The notes beneath the pieces were generated by a model, which was not told the DNA's origin, searched no databases, and saw only the letters and a list, made by a program, of their open reading frames with translations. Source: Streptosporangiaceae bacterium (GTDB lineage Bacteria; Actinomycetota; Actinomycetes; Streptosporangiales; Streptosporangiaceae). Taken from it: a stretch of DNA of 64,000 nt. Position 1 is the first letter of the stretch. Each line of letters starts with the position of its first letter. Of the stretch, positions 42,671 to 51,051 are shown piece after piece. The stretch is from assembly GCA_025964695.1 (NCBI GenBank), contig JAOPYK010000231.1, forward strand, positions 1 to 64,000, read 5' to 3'. The position numbers were made by a program, and so were the translations under genes.

Positions 42671-43897
42671 TCAGGGCAGGGCGAAGACGCCGATCCCGTT
42701 GGCGACCGAACGTTCGCCGCCGTCAGAGGGACTGTTGCGTACGGTCGCGGTCTGCTCGCCCGGCTCACGCACCGTCAACGTGGAGGAGCCACCACTGTCG
42801 AGGCTCACCGCGTCGTCGGCACCCAGTCGGGCGAGCAGGAGGGACAGCTCGGCGTTGGTGGCGCCTCCGCTCCTCTCCGAGCGGCCGTCCACCACGACCA
42901 GGTACATCCGGTGCCCGTCCTGCCCGACTCCGGCGGCCGTGCGGGGTGCGGTGGCCACGGTGTCCAGGTCTGCCAGGGGCCGTCCGTCCCGAAGGATCGG
43001 GTATCCGCCGATGGCGAACCGGAAGCTTACGGGCACCGACGCGGACAGGTGATAGTCGAGGTCGACCGGGTCGCCGAGCCGCAAGGTGCGCAACGCGTCG
43101 GCGCCCTGCTCTCGGCCGAGGAGAACGGTCGTGCCCAGCGGGATCGGACCCTCTCCGACCGCGTCGCCGGCATGGGTCACGACGCCGCGCGCCACCGTCA
43201 CCTCGGTCGTGTCGGGGCTGCACCGGGCACCGCGTCTGGTATCGGTGCCGCAAGTCGCCCGGATCCGCGACATCGTGCCCCAGTCGCTGGTGAACGCCCC
43301 GATCCCGTCGACCGGCAGTGCGTACTGGTTGAGGCCGCGTAGGCCGAGCACGGTCTGGCCGGCCCGGACCGTGCCGTCCAGGTGCAGGGTCGCCACCCGG
43401 GCGATCCGGTCCGCCCCGACCCCGATGACGTCCTCGGTGGAGGTGCCGGCCGGCAGCGCCGGGCCGAAGCGCTGCCCGTTGGGCACCGCGGCCTTCCGTT
43501 CATGGCCGGCGGCCACCTCCGGGCCGTTGGCGGATCCGGTCGGCCGGACTCCGGCGTGGCTCTCGCGGATGTTGAAGAAGTCACCGTTGACCCCTGCCAG
43601 CGCGCGCTGGGTGTTGACCATGTCGGTGACCGTTCTGCGGGCCGCCACGGCCGGTGGGTGCAGCAGGTCGACGGAGGTGTGCGGGTCGGCCAGGTCCGCC
43701 TCCAGGAGGTAGCCGAAGGCCCTGCCATGGGAGGTCTCCGTCTGGAATCTCTTGAACACCACCCCGGACGAAACGGAATGGACTGTGGTGAACCGCAGGG
43801 TGGGCTGGGGGCCGGCGATCGCCGGAGCGGCGCCGCAGAGCACGATCGTGGCGCCCGCGACGGGGGGCAGCAAAGCGGGCAAGGTCTTCCGCAGCAC
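42671..43897 (-). CDS. Secreted phosphodiester glycosidase family protein
   Basis: A 408-residue exported protein. The GTG at 43897 with GAAAGG upstream gives a signal peptide (LRKTLPALLPPVAGATIVLCGAAPAIA); an earlier in-frame ATG at 43939 is less likely. The C-terminal 250 residues match the phosphodiester glycosidase domain related to the uncovering enzyme NAGPA (GVNGDFFNI, later YLVVVDGRSERSGGATNAELSLLLARLGADDAVSLDSGGSSTL). The conserved Asn-Gly-Asp and the DSGGS motif support this. In bacteria these hydrolyse N-acetylglucosamine phosphodiesters of cell-wall polymers; the substrate here is unknown. Confidence 0.87.
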   Translation of the reverse strand: MLRKTLPALLPPVAGATIVLCGAAPAIAGPQPTLRFTTVHSVSSGVVFKRFQTETSHGRAFGYLLEADLADPHTSVDLLHPPAVAARRTVTDMVNTQRALAGVNGDFFNIRESHAGVRPTGSANGPEVAAGHERKAAVPNGQRFGPALPAGTSTEDVIGVGADRIARVATLHLDGTVRAGQTVLGLRGLNQYALPVDGIGAFTSDWGTMSRIRATCGTDTRRGARCSPDTTEVTVARGVVTHAGDAVGEGPIPLGTTVLLGREQGADALRTLRLGDPVDLDYHLSASVPVSFRFAIGGYPILRDGRPLADLDTVATAPRTAAGVGQDGHRMYLVVVDGRSERSGGATNAELSLLLARLGADDAVSLDSGGSSTLTVREPGEQTATVRNSPSDGGERSVANGIGVFALP

Positions 43898-44139
43898 AGC
43901 AGGCCTTTCTTCCGGACCTTCGAGTCCGTTGACCACCATCGACTTTGGTGATCGACTGATCGCTCAGTGTGACCGATGGGCGGATGGAATGCCCGTAACG
44001 GACGTGCTGCGGATCTGGTGTGTCGCTTGTACGCGGACGCACGCCATGACGTGTCCGATCCGTACAAGACCCGGGGTGACGACTGCGGTTAGCTTGACGT
44101 GCGTGAACACCCCACCGCACGTTCAGCGATCGGAGAGAT

Positions 44140-44535
44140 ATGAATGCTCGACTCGACCTCATCGGCATGGTCGTCGAGGAGATGGCCCGCTCCCTGGACT
44201 TCTACCGGCAACTGGGCCTGGAGCTGCCGCCAGAAGCTGACCAGCAACCGCACGTCGAGGCGACGCTGCCCGGTGGACTTCGCCTTGCCTGGGACACGGT
44301 GCAGACGATCCATTCCTTCGACCCGGACTGGCGGCCGCCGCCCAGCGGCGGCCCGCGCATCGCCCTGGCCTTCCGGCTCGGCAGCCCGGCCGAGGTCAAC
44401 AAGGCCTACGACAAGCTCGTCTCGCTCGGTCATCACGGGCACAAGACGCCCTGGGACGCGTTCTGGGGCCAGCGATACGCCATCGTCCACGACCCGGACG
44501 GCAATGCGATCGACTTGTTCTGCGCCAACGCGTGA
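44140..44535 (+). CDS. VOC family protein (glyoxalase/dioxygenase superfamily)
   Basis: A 131-residue vicinal oxygen chelate protein made of two beta-alpha-beta-beta-beta units. The line LDLIGMVVEEMARSLDFYRQLGLEL opens the fold, and RYAIVHDPDGNAIDLFCAN closes it. The metal-ligand position that is His in glyoxalase I is not preserved in unit 1, so it could bind a compound rather than act as an enzyme (as for bleomycin-resistance-like proteins). A GGAGAG site precedes the ATG. Confidence 0.88.
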   Translation: MNARLDLIGMVVEEMARSLDFYRQLGLELPPEADQQPHVEATLPGGLRLAWDTVQTIHSFDPDWRPPPSGGPRIALAFRLGSPAEVNKAYDKLVSLGHHGHKTPWDAFWGQRYAIVHDPDGNAIDLFCANA

Positions 44536-44581
44536 GCGCTCAGGTGCTCTCGCCGATGGCGGGCGTTCCTGGTCAGAACAC

Positions 44582-45061
44582 CTAGCCGGCCCTGCTCCCT
44601 GCGCTGGCCGACAGGGCATCGGCGGAGAGCACCCGCCGTGCCTCCTCGGCGAACTCGGCGTCGACCAGGACGTCGTAGTGGTCGGCGACGATCGCGGGCG
44701 CGGAGGCGAAGGCATGCCGCTGCACGACGTGCGCCGTCGCGGCCCAGATGGCCCCGAACACCACGCCCAGCAGGATCGCGGTGGTCACCGCGCCGGTCGC
44801 CCAGGGAGTGATGATCCAGAAGATCAGGCCGATCATCAGGCCGATCCAGCCACCGCTGACCGCGCCGGTGAGCAGCGCCTTGCCGAGCGTCCACCGGCCG
44901 AGTACACGCTCCTCCAGCTTCAGGCCGCTGCCGACGATGGTGACGTGTTCTACCGGGAACTTGTGCTGCGCCAGGACGTCCACCGCGTGCTGGGCCGCGT
45001 CGTGGCTGCTGTAGGTGCTCAGCACCGTCTTGTGCGGACCACCGGTGTTGACATTACCCAT
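44582..45061 (-). CDS. General stress protein (YflT-like) with transmembrane segments
   Basis: A 159-residue protein. Residues 12-60 form the YflT/general stress domain (VLSTYSSHDAAQHAVDVLAQHKFPVEHVTIVGSGLKLEERVLG). Two hydrophobic Gly-rich segments (about 60-83 and 86-108) form a membrane hairpin, and an alpha/beta tail (YDVLVDAEFAEEARRVL) follows. In actinobacteria such proteins are part of osmotic or sigma-B-like stress sets. It is next to the DUF2795 gene on the same strand. Confidence 0.85.
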   Translation of the reverse strand: MGNVNTGGPHKTVLSTYSSHDAAQHAVDVLAQHKFPVEHVTIVGSGLKLEERVLGRWTLGKALLTGAVSGGWIGLMIGLIFWIITPWATGAVTTAILLGVVFGAIWAATAHVVQRHAFASAPAIVADHYDVLVDAEFAEEARRVLSADALSASAGSRAG

Positions 45062-45113
45062 GAGGTCAATCCCCTCTGCTCCAGCGCGATCGGGACGAAA
45101 AAGCGACCGTGCC

Positions 45114-45479
45114 CTAGTCCTCTTCCTCGGCGACGGCCACGATGACCACTTGGAGGTCGTCGTAGTCCCGGTCGGGGATCCGCTCCAGCGCCGTGATCAC
45201 CGGCTGACCGGCGCCCTGACTCCTCGCGTACTGGGCGAGATCGTCGCGCCTTGCCGGATAGGACATGCCGGCCAGGTGGCTGCCCGCCACTTCGGCGAAC
45301 GCCTTGCTCACGTCGGTCGGCCTGCTGTACTGCCGGTCGGGGAGCTGCTGCAGGGTGCTGATCACCCGTTCGCATTCGCCACGTGTGTGGGCGATCAGCT
45401 CGTTGCGGCTGGCCGGGTAGTTGACATTGTGAAGGTGACGCTGCAGCAGGGCCGGGCTGATCATCTTGGTGTCACTCAT
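45114..45479 (-). CDS. DUF2795 protein with two repeats
   Basis: A 121-residue cytoplasmic protein formed of two DUF2795 units (residues 10-60 and 65-118), each with L-x5-YPA-x-R-x2-L at its start and a PDRxY end. DUF2795 proteins are small helical proteins of unknown function common in actinobacteria, often near stress genes. The ATG at 45479 is used. It lies 52 bp upstream of the YflT-like gene in the same direction. Confidence 0.85.
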   Translation of the reverse strand: MSDTKMISPALLQRHLHNVNYPASRNELIAHTRGECERVISTLQQLPDRQYSRPTDVSKAFAEVAGSHLAGMSYPARRDDLAQYARSQGAGQPVITALERIPDRDYDDLQVVIVAVAEEED

Positions 45480-45731
45480 GGTCGTCCTCCAGTTTCGAGC
45501 GTGCGAAACCAATCGCCTACGCCGACAGGGGGGTCCGACATGCCCGGCGATCCAGGCGTCGTTCCGGCGCATACCTCCGAACACGGTGTTCGAACCGCCG
45601 CGCTCAACCGGCCGGTCTGACGGGCGATCCTCGCCTGCGAGGTGCCATCCGGCCTTCGGTGCCTTTCCAGTCCTCCACTGCCAGTCTACTTCGGCGCCTC
45701 CGGGGCACCGCGGGTCGGCTCAGGTCGCACC

Positions 45732-46038
45732 ATGCCGTTGGACATCACCCTCGACGAGATCGCCGTCGAGGCGTACTTTCCAGCGGTCGCCGCCACCGCG
45801 GAGGCGCTGGCTGACCGAGCCCGCTAAGACGGAGGTGCTCAGGCTGGTGGCCGACGGCCGCAGCAACCGCCAGATCGGCGCTGAACTGTTCATCGCTGGC
45901 AAGACGGCCGGCGTCCACGTGTCCAACATCCTCACCAAGCTCGGCGTCTCGTCGCGTACCGAGGCCGCCGCCCTGGCCCATCGGCTCCGGCTCTTCGACC
46001 GGGCCGTCGAGGACATCGGGCCGTCGAGGACCGAGTGA
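45732..46038 (+). pseudogene. Remnant of a LuxR-type regulator
   Basis: Two frames together look like the end of a LuxR regulator. From 45732 one frame reads MPLDITLDEIAVEAYFPAVAA and ends ALADRAR then stop, like the linker before a LuxR domain. A shifted frame then reads a complete LuxR helix-turn-helix (LTEPAKTEVLRLVADGRSNRQIG, then KTAGVHVSNILTKLGVSS). The canonical LTxREREVL start is altered. A functional regulator is unlikely; a truncated HTH-only protein is possible. Confidence 0.6.
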
Positions 46039-46077
46039 TCCGGGAATCCGGCCGCGCCCGGCGCGGTTGGCACGGAC

Positions 46078-47160
46078 GTGCAGAGGGAGAGTTCCGCCCG
46101 CGAGACGGACGTGGTCGTGATCGGTGCCGGGCAGGCGGGGCTGTCCAGCGCGTACTTCCTGCGCAGAGCCGGGCTGCGGCCGGACGAGGACTTCGTCGTC
46201 CTGGACCACTCCGCGCGGCCCGGTGGTGCGTGGCAGTACCGATGGCCGTCGCTGACCCTGGGCGCCACCCATCGCATCCATGACCTGCCCGGCCTGCCGC
46301 TGGAGCACCGCGACGAACACCGGCGGTCCTCCGAGGTGGTCTCGGAGTACTTCGCGGGCTACGAGCGCGCCTTCGACCTGCGGGTCCGGCGCCCAGTGGA
46401 CGTGCGGACGGTCCGTGACGGACCGGACGGGCGTCTGCTGGTGGAGACCTCGGCGGGCACCTGGGCCGCTCGCGCCCTCATCAACGCGACGGGCACGTGG
46501 GACCGCCCGTTCTGGCCCTACTACCCGGGCCAGGAGTCTTTCCGGGGACGTCAGCTGCACACGGCCGACTACCGCAGCCGCGACGAGTTCGCCGGTCTCC
46601 ACATCGTGGTGGTGGGCGGCGGAGCCTCGGCGGTGCAGTTGCTCCTGGAACTCTCGGAGGTGGCGACCACCACCTGGGTCACCCGGCGGCCGCCGCGGTT
46701 CGACGACGGCCCGTTCGACGAGAGCCGGGGACGCGCCGCCGTGGCCCGCGTGGAGGAGCGGGTCCGCAGAGGACTGCCGCCGGGCAGCGTGGTCAGCGCG
46801 ACCGGTTATCCGGCCACCCCGGAGGTGAAGGCCGCGCTGGCGCGGGGAGTGCTGGATCGGCTCCCGATGTTCCAGCGGATCACCCCGGACGGCGTGGTGT
46901 GGGCCGACGGCCGTCAGCAGGACGCCGACGTCATCCTGTGGTGCACCGGGTTCCGCCCGGCGATCGACCATCTGGCGCCGCTGCGGCTGCGCGAACCCGG
47001 GGGCGGCATCCGGGTCGAGGGCACCCGGGTGGTAGTGGACCCCCGGGTGCAGCTGGTGGGGTACGGGCCGTCCGCCAGCACCATCGGCGCCAACCGCGCG
47101 GGACGGATGGCCGTGCGAGAGATCCGGCGGCTGCTGGAGCCGGCCCGGCTGTCGGCGTGA
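46078..47160 (+). CDS. FAD-dependent monooxygenase/oxidoreductase
   Basis: A 360-residue flavoprotein of the FMO/pyridine nucleotide-disulfide group. The FAD motif VVVIGAGQAGLSSAYFL is at residues 12-28, and a second Rossmann motif, VVVGGGASAVQLLLEL near 180, binds NADPH. The RPGGAWQYRW stretch is typical of flavin monooxygenases of this group. Start is GTG. It follows the LuxR remnant after 39 bp, so the two may once have been linked. Confidence 0.86.
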   Translation: MQRESSARETDVVVIGAGQAGLSSAYFLRRAGLRPDEDFVVLDHSARPGGAWQYRWPSLTLGATHRIHDLPGLPLEHRDEHRRSSEVVSEYFAGYERAFDLRVRRPVDVRTVRDGPDGRLLVETSAGTWAARALINATGTWDRPFWPYYPGQESFRGRQLHTADYRSRDEFAGLHIVVVGGGASAVQLLLELSEVATTTWVTRRPPRFDDGPFDESRGRAAVARVEERVRRGLPPGSVVSATGYPATPEVKAALARGVLDRLPMFQRITPDGVVWADGRQQDADVILWCTGFRPAIDHLAPLRLREPGGGIRVEGTRVVVDPRVQLVGYGPSASTIGANRAGRMAVREIRRLLEPARLSA

Positions 47161-47178
47161 CCCGGGCGGGGCGTTCGG

Positions 47179-47895
47179 CTACGCATTGCCGCCGGTGGGC
47201 TTGCGGGGCCTCTTGCGTCCGGCCACCAGGGTGTCGCGGGTGGTGTCATCGACGATGTCGGAGGCCAGCCGCGGGGTCTCGGCCATGGTCTCCGTGCCCG
47301 ACGGCAGGGACTTCGTAGGCGCGCCCGCCGGTGCGGCGCCCGCTGACGCCGGGCCCACCGCCTCGGATGCGGCGCCGTCGGCGGCCTGCTCGCCCGTGAC
47401 CTGCTTATCCGTGCCCTGCTTACCCCTGACCTGCTTGGCCGTGGCCCGCTTGCCTATGACCTCTGTGTCGGCCGCGCGGCGCGGGAAGATCCGGCTGTCG
47501 AGGGTTAGGCGGCCACCGGCGCCGGTGGCGAACAGCAGGCTCGCCAGCCCCAGCATGAGCACCAGCTCGAAACCCTCCTTGGCCACGCCCTGGTCGGTGA
47601 CGAAGAGGCCGTGCTCGGCGTTGACGAAGACGAAGGCGCCCAGCATGTCGGCGAACAGCAGCACTCCCGCGACGGGCAGCCCCAGCCCGAGGATGAGGGC
47701 GGCCCCACCGAGCAGTTCCACGAACGTTGCGTACACCGCGGCGGCCGTCGGCAACGGCACGCCCAGATGGTCGAAGCTGTGGGCGGTCGCGGTGACCCCG
47801 ACCTGGATCTTCTGCCAGCCGTGCGCGATGAACACGACGCCGACCCCGACCCGGGCCAGCAAGGCGACGACGTCGTACAGCGGCCGAGTCCGCAT
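47179..47895 (-). CDS. DoxX family membrane protein with repetitive C-terminal extension
   Basis: A 238-residue protein. Residues 1-130 are a DoxX domain with four transmembrane helices (VVALLARVGVGVVFIAHGWQKI and later segments), the family of quinone- or thiosulfate-linked membrane proteins. Residues 140-238 are a soluble, low-complexity tail containing imperfect five-residue GKQ/AKQ/DKQ repeats and a Ser/Pro/Ala-rich stretch. The ATG at 47895 begins the family sequence. The tail is unusual for DoxX. Confidence 0.85.
   Translation of the reverse strand: MRTRPLYDVVALLARVGVGVVFIAHGWQKIQVGVTATAHSFDHLGVPLPTAAAVYATFVELLGGAALILGLGLPVAGVLLFADMLGAFVFVNAEHGLFVTDQGVAKEGFELVLMLGLASLLFATGAGGRLTLDSRIFPRRAADTEVIGKRATAKQVRGKQGTDKQVTGEQAADGAASEAVGPASAGAAPAGAPTKSLPSGTETMAETPRLASDIVDDTTRDTLVAGRKRPRKPTGGNA
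47384..47458 (-). repeat. Five 15-bp imperfect repeats in doxX tail
   Basis: Five consecutive 15-bp units of the form ACCTGCTTxxCCGTG (47384, 47399, 47414, 47429, 47444) encode a five-residue repeat with core KQ/KR in the DoxX C-terminus. They keep frame, so they have grown by slippage within the gene. Confidence 0.75.
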
Positions 47896-48072
47896 GACCG
47901 TTTCCTTCCGTGGAGTCGAATGCCGCTCGACGGACGGTCCGATGGGCATCGGGCCATCGTCCAGCCGGATGATCGTGCCCGGATTCCTCGAGCGTGTGTG
48001 GTCGTGAAATATACGGCTATTTCTTCGACGCGGGGATGTGATGGTCCGTTCAGTTCGGCGGCCGGGGATTCC

Positions 48073-48129
48073 GCAGTCCGGCCTCCGCAGTCCGGCCTCC
48101 GCAGTCCGGCCTCCTCAGTCTGGGCCTCC
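48073..48129. repeat. 14-bp tandem repeat downstream of helicase
   Basis: GCAGTCCGGCCTCC occurs three times in a row without change (48073-48114), followed by a degenerate 15-bp copy (48115-48129). It ends exactly at the helicase stop codon. Non-coding; no CRISPR character (no spacers). Confidence 0.8.
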
Positions 48130-50916
48130 TCAGTCCCAGGCCACCCGAAGGAGGGTGGTGGCGGCGAACGGGTCCTCGCCCCGATGCGTGGCGAGTACGC
48201 CTGCGCCCTGCGGTGACGCCGCGTAGACCGCCGAGCCGCCGGACACCCAGGTGTTCCAGGCCCGCACGAACGCCTCGGTGCGGGTGCGGTTCTGCCCGAA
48301 CACCGAAGGCACCGCGTGATAGACGACCGCGTCGGCCTCCGCCCGGTCGCGCAGCCACGCGCGGGCGCGGCGTTGCCGGTCGTGGCCGGTACGGTTCCGT
48401 ATGACATAGCGGGGCACCACGTAGCGCGGATCGGCGATGGGGGACAGCACCTCGTCCAGCGCCGTCGCGAATCGCTCCGAGCTGGCGGTGTCGACGTCGG
48501 CCAGCGCGAACCGGTAGGTCCCGTCCGGCTCGAGCCGTATCGTCACCCCTTCCGCGCCGCGCCGGGACAGCCCCGCGAAGGCCAGCCCGTCGGCCACCGC
48601 GTAGGCGAAGAGCTCGGCCGACGGTCCCTCGGAGAGCTCGTCGAGCCGGCGGGCGGCACGGTTCTGCGGAATCCGGACCGTGACGGCCCAGCCCAGGACC
48701 ACCACCGCCAGCAGCGCGGCGAGCACTTCAGCCAGATGCAGGGGCACCTTGGGGTCCATGCCGACCAGGGCGACCGATGACGCCAGCGCGGCGGCGCCCC
48801 CGGCGAACCACATGGTCTCCACCGGATCGCCGGGACCACCGGTCCAGGAGGTGGGGGCCGGCTGCGCGCAGCGCTCGGCGGGCACCACTTCTGGAGGACC
48901 GGGCCGGTCCCGCGTCGCGACGATCCCGGCCGTCCGGTCGGTACGGACCCGTACGGTGTGTACGAGTTCGTCCCGGAACGGTGACCCCAGCCGCCAGGCG
49001 GCCCGGGTCGCCGGCCGGTCCTGTGCGCGGGTGAGCATCGCGGCGTTGAGCGCGTCGAAGGACTCCACCGGAGGAGGCGCGTACGGGGAGAACGACGGAT
49101 CGACGTGCGCCACCCCGGAGACGATCTCGCCGTCCGGGGTGGCGACGAGATAGCCGTGATGTTTGCGGGCGAACCGCCTCCAGTCGGCCGTCCCCTTGGG
49201 GTGCCGGTCCGTCACGCAGACGACCGTCCAGGTGCTGGCCGTCTTCTCCGGCCAGTCCGGGTCGAGCCGCACGGCTCTGCCCCGGGTCTGCACTACGGAG
49301 GTCGGGGTGGTCGCCGTGGTCAGATCGATGAGGGTGTTGACGCCGCGCGCGTCCCAGCCCTCGCCCAGCAGTGCCCGGGTGCCGACCAGCACCTGGCATC
49401 GCCCGGCCTCGAAGAAGGCGGTCACCTTCGGCACCCACGTGCGCGAACTCCAGGAGCCGGTGATCAGGGCCAGGCCGTCGCCGGCCGGCTCGACCGTCAG
49501 CTCGGCTCCGGCGAAGGACCGGGCGGTCTCCTCGGACGCGGCGACCGTACGGCCGGTGACGAGCATGGGATGCAGCGACCGGGTCCGCGGATCGGCCACC
49601 AGGTTCTGCAGCATCAGCCAGGCCGACCCGGCCTCGGCGTCCAGGACGTCACGCAGCCGCGCGGGCAGGGTCGCGCCGGCCCGCTCGTGGTCGCACAGGA
49701 CGAGGCAGCGCAGCCGGTCCCCGAGCGCGGCGGCCTCGACGGCGGCGATCTCGACCGCGCCGTGGGTCTTGGCGGCACTGCGGGCGAGCACCCGGTCGAC
49801 AGGGGATTGGGCGGAGCGGATGCCCCGCTTGGTGAGCTGGTAGCCGACCGCGGGCAGCGCGCGCTTGACCGCCTCGACCGCGTCGGTGTCCCTGGGATCG
49901 GCGCTGGGTAGCAGGCAGTGCCGGACGTAGTCGCCGAGCAGCGCGACCCAGTCCTCGGCGGTCGGCGGCCGCCGATGCTCCTCGCGTAGCCGGGCACCGG
50001 GCGGCAGCTCCAGCATCCCGGCGTAATGGAAGCGCAGCGCCGCCGCCGCGACGGCCGGCTCGTCCCCGGCGATCCGGTTCCAGTCGACCGGCTTCCCGGT
50101 CGAGGCGCTTCGGCCGACCAGCCGGGCGTCCAGCCATTCCAGGAAGGCGACCGTCGCGAAGCCCGGCTCAAGGAGATCGGTGGTGAGCTCGGCGAACCGA
50201 TGCGCCTCACCGGCGATGTAGTCCGCCTCCACCGCGGTGGGCCTGGTCAGCCAGGCCAGCTCGGTGAACGGCGCCAGATGACCCTGCCGGACCAGCGCCG
50301 GGACCGAGGCGCCGAGGATCGGCACTCCGAACAGCGCGTCGACCAGCTTGGCCTCCTCCGGGGTCAGTGAGGCGGGCGGGGTGGCGGTGAGCCCGATGAC
50401 GAGCGCGTCGGGCAACTGGTCCAGCACTTCGGCGAGCAGGCGGCCCCACACATCGAGCAGGTGGTGGCATTCGTCGAGGACGAGCGTGACAGGCCCCGCG
50501 GATCGCAGCGCGGCGATGAGTTCCCGTCCGTTGTCGTGCAGGCGCCGCAGCAGGCCGCGTTCGTGGCCTTCCTCGTCGCTCTCGGCGTCGGCGTCGAACA
50601 CCGCCAGCGACTGGTAGGTCAGGACGCTGACGTCGGCACGCAGGTCCCGGGTGATCCCCGCCTGGCCTCCGTACTCCTTCCAGTGCGCGGCCCACTGGCT
50701 CTGGATCGCGGTGTTCGGCACGAAGACGACGGTCCTGCGGCCCAGCCGGCGGGCCGCCTCCAGGCCGACCAGCGTCTTCCCCGAGCCGGGCGGGAGCACC
50801 ACCCAGGCGCGCCGCCGGCCCGCCGCCCAGCCGTCGTCCAGCGCCTTGAGCGCCGTGAGCTGGTAGGGCCGCAGCAGACCCGGCCAGCGGGTCCCGGAGA
50901 ACGTCACAACGGACAT
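48130..50916 (-). CDS. DEAD/DEAH-box (SF2) helicase family protein
   Basis: A 928-residue superfamily 2 protein. Motifs: Q-like LLRPYQLTALKAL, Walker A LPPGSGKT (41-48), DECH in LVLDECHHLL (near 150), LTATPPASL (motif III), and a C-terminal RecA domain with RALLGEGWDARG and QTRGRAVRLDP (motif VI). The final 300 residues include two membrane-like segments (FAGGAAALASSVALVGM; LAEVLAALLAVVVLGWAVTV), uncommon in a helicase and suggesting it sits at the membrane. Similar large actinobacterial proteins exist; the function is unknown, with DNA restriction or repair possible. No methylase or nuclease neighbour is seen. Confidence 0.85.
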   Translation of the reverse strand: MSVVTFSGTRWPGLLRPYQLTALKALDDGWAAGRRRAWVVLPPGSGKTLVGLEAARRLGRRTVVFVPNTAIQSQWAAHWKEYGGQAGITRDLRADVSVLTYQSLAVFDADAESDEEGHERGLLRRLHDNGRELIAALRSAGPVTLVLDECHHLLDVWGRLLAEVLDQLPDALVIGLTATPPASLTPEEAKLVDALFGVPILGASVPALVRQGHLAPFTELAWLTRPTAVEADYIAGEAHRFAELTTDLLEPGFATVAFLEWLDARLVGRSASTGKPVDWNRIAGDEPAVAAAALRFHYAGMLELPPGARLREEHRRPPTAEDWVALLGDYVRHCLLPSADPRDTDAVEAVKRALPAVGYQLTKRGIRSAQSPVDRVLARSAAKTHGAVEIAAVEAAALGDRLRCLVLCDHERAGATLPARLRDVLDAEAGSAWLMLQNLVADPRTRSLHPMLVTGRTVAASEETARSFAGAELTVEPAGDGLALITGSWSSRTWVPKVTAFFEAGRCQVLVGTRALLGEGWDARGVNTLIDLTTATTPTSVVQTRGRAVRLDPDWPEKTASTWTVVCVTDRHPKGTADWRRFARKHHGYLVATPDGEIVSGVAHVDPSFSPYAPPPVESFDALNAAMLTRAQDRPATRAAWRLGSPFRDELVHTVRVRTDRTAGIVATRDRPGPPEVVPAERCAQPAPTSWTGGPGDPVETMWFAGGAAALASSVALVGMDPKVPLHLAEVLAALLAVVVLGWAVTVRIPQNRAARRLDELSEGPSAELFAYAVADGLAFAGLSRRGAEGVTIRLEPDGTYRFALADVDTASSERFATALDEVLSPIADPRYVVPRYVIRNRTGHDRQRRARAWLRDRAEADAVVYHAVPSVFGQNRTRTEAFVRAWNTWVSGGSAVYAASPQGAGVLATHRGEDPFAATTLLRVAWD

Positions 50917-51051
50917 TCTTCACGGACAGCCCGGAACGTGGGCGATGTTCTCGCGGGGCGCCTTCGGGGTGGCCCGGGCCGGAGGCCGCGCGGGCGGAAC
51001 CTCGTGCGGCCCCGGGGCACGCGCGAGAGCCGGCACTGGCATCATGGCCCG

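Noticed and set aside
42508-42768. Short frames between the Ada-AlkA gene and the glycosidase
   Set aside because: They cover a 213-bp gap and the glycosidase end without ribosome sites or motifs.
48073-48129. CRISPR-like array
   Set aside because: The 14-bp units are directly adjacent, with no spacers and no cas genes.
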